The translations under genes and the position numbers were made by a program. Positions 5,652 to 6,064 of a stretch of DNA of 6,064 nucleotides are shown here, one piece after another. This stretch comes from Halobacteriales archaeon SW_9_67_25 (GTDB lineage Archaea; Halobacteriota; Halobacteria; Halobacteriales; Haloarculaceae). Position 1 is the stretch's first letter. Each line of letters begins with the position of its first letter. Below the pieces are notes generated by a model. It did no database searches and was not told where the DNA came from. It was given only the letters and a program-made list of their open reading frames with translations. The stretch spans positions 1 through 6,064 of the forward strand of contig PXSU01000012.1 of the NCBI GenBank assembly GCA_003022745.1, read 5' to 3'.

Positions 5652-6064
5652 CGGGCACGCGGACGCCACACGACTCGGGCCACTCGACCGGGGCCTGTAC
5701 GCGCTGTTCTCCCGGCACGCCGACAGCCCGGCCCATGAGCGCGACAGACAGCGGTACCGTGGGGCGGGACTGTCGACGAGCTTCCACGTCTACCTCGCCC
5801 GCGTGTACGGGTTCGCGTGGGTCGCCGGCATCGGTGCAGCCGCCCTCTCCTTTCTCGGAGCCGCCCTCTTCCCGGCGACCGTCCTGGCCACTGCAGTCGG
5901 ATTCCTCGGGGAAGGGTTGCCGGTCGTGAACCGGCTGCCCGCCGTCTCGCTCCCGGTGTCGCGGGTCTCTGCCGCGCTCGGTCTCTCGGCCATCCTCTTT
6001 TATAGCGTCATCTACACGCTCGTCCTGAAGCCCAACACGGTCCAGAACACGGTCATCGGCGGCG
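5644..6064 (+). CDS. Type II secretion F / TadC-PilC-like membrane platform protein, 3' end outside window
   Basis: The frame is open from the ATG at 5644 to the window end, giving 140 residues of a longer protein. It begins MTDGHADATRLGPLDRGLYALFSRHADSP, a charged cytoplasmic segment. A hydrophobic segment at about 57-83 (rich in Gly, Ala, Phe and Leu) and another at about 107-128 (ALGLSAILFYSVIYTLVL) look like the first membrane helices. This arrangement fits the archaeal PilC/ArlJ (TadC) platform family, whose members sit in the cytoplasmic membrane, bind the motor ATPase and guide pilin insertion. The identification rests on membrane topology and on the position directly after the ATPase, with an 8-nt overlap; the diagnostic GspF domain would lie beyond the window. 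Confidence 0.8.
   Translation, partial: MTDGHADATRLGPLDRGLYALFSRHADSPAHERDRQRYRGAGLSTSFHVYLARVYGFAWVAGIGAAALSFLGAALFPATVLATAVGFLGEGLPVVNRLPAVSLPVSRVSAALGLSAILFYSVIYTLVLKPNTVQNTVIGG

Overview
The window looks like a piece of haloarchaeal chromosome. The coding DNA is GC-rich with G/C-biased third positions, and most proteins are acidic. The tRNA gene has no encoded CCA. Several genes have a TATA-like element about 25-30 nt before the start codon and little or no leader, as expected for leaderless archaeal transcripts. One secreted protein carries a twin-arginine signal with a lipobox, also typical of haloarchaea. Genus cannot be decided from this sequence.

Left part (1-947, minus strand): a 196-residue ribbon-helix-helix (RHH) DNA-binding protein with two C-terminal zinc ribbons lies at 206-796. 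Beyond it, at the window edge, are the first 12 codons of a second minus-strand gene. The second gene's start and promoter (1-99) match the first gene's (761-859) base for base, so the window catches a recent tandem duplication or gene conversion. The spacer between the two genes holds several TTACG-type inverted repeats. A plus-strand tRNA-Tyr(GUA) follows at 948-1021.

Middle part (1022-3350, plus strand): a Tat-exported lipoprotein of the glucose/sorbosone dehydrogenase beta-propeller family (1198-2601), then a 396-bp gene-free stretch with a strongly AT-rich core, then a 54-residue zinc-ribbon microprotein (2998-3162) with its own promoter and a probable terminator.

Right part (3351-6064, plus strand): the start of a type IV pilus-like or secretion operon. 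It encodes a 766-residue type II/IV secretion ATPase with a leaderless-type promoter, overlapping by 8 nt the start of a TadC/PilC-like membrane platform protein that runs off the window. Together these would form the motor and membrane base of a pilus or archaellum-like machine; no pilin gene is inside the window.

I see no transposase, CRISPR array or phage gene. The most notable feature is the 99-bp exact repeat of promoter plus N-terminal codons. I do not see convincing evidence of an entirely new system.
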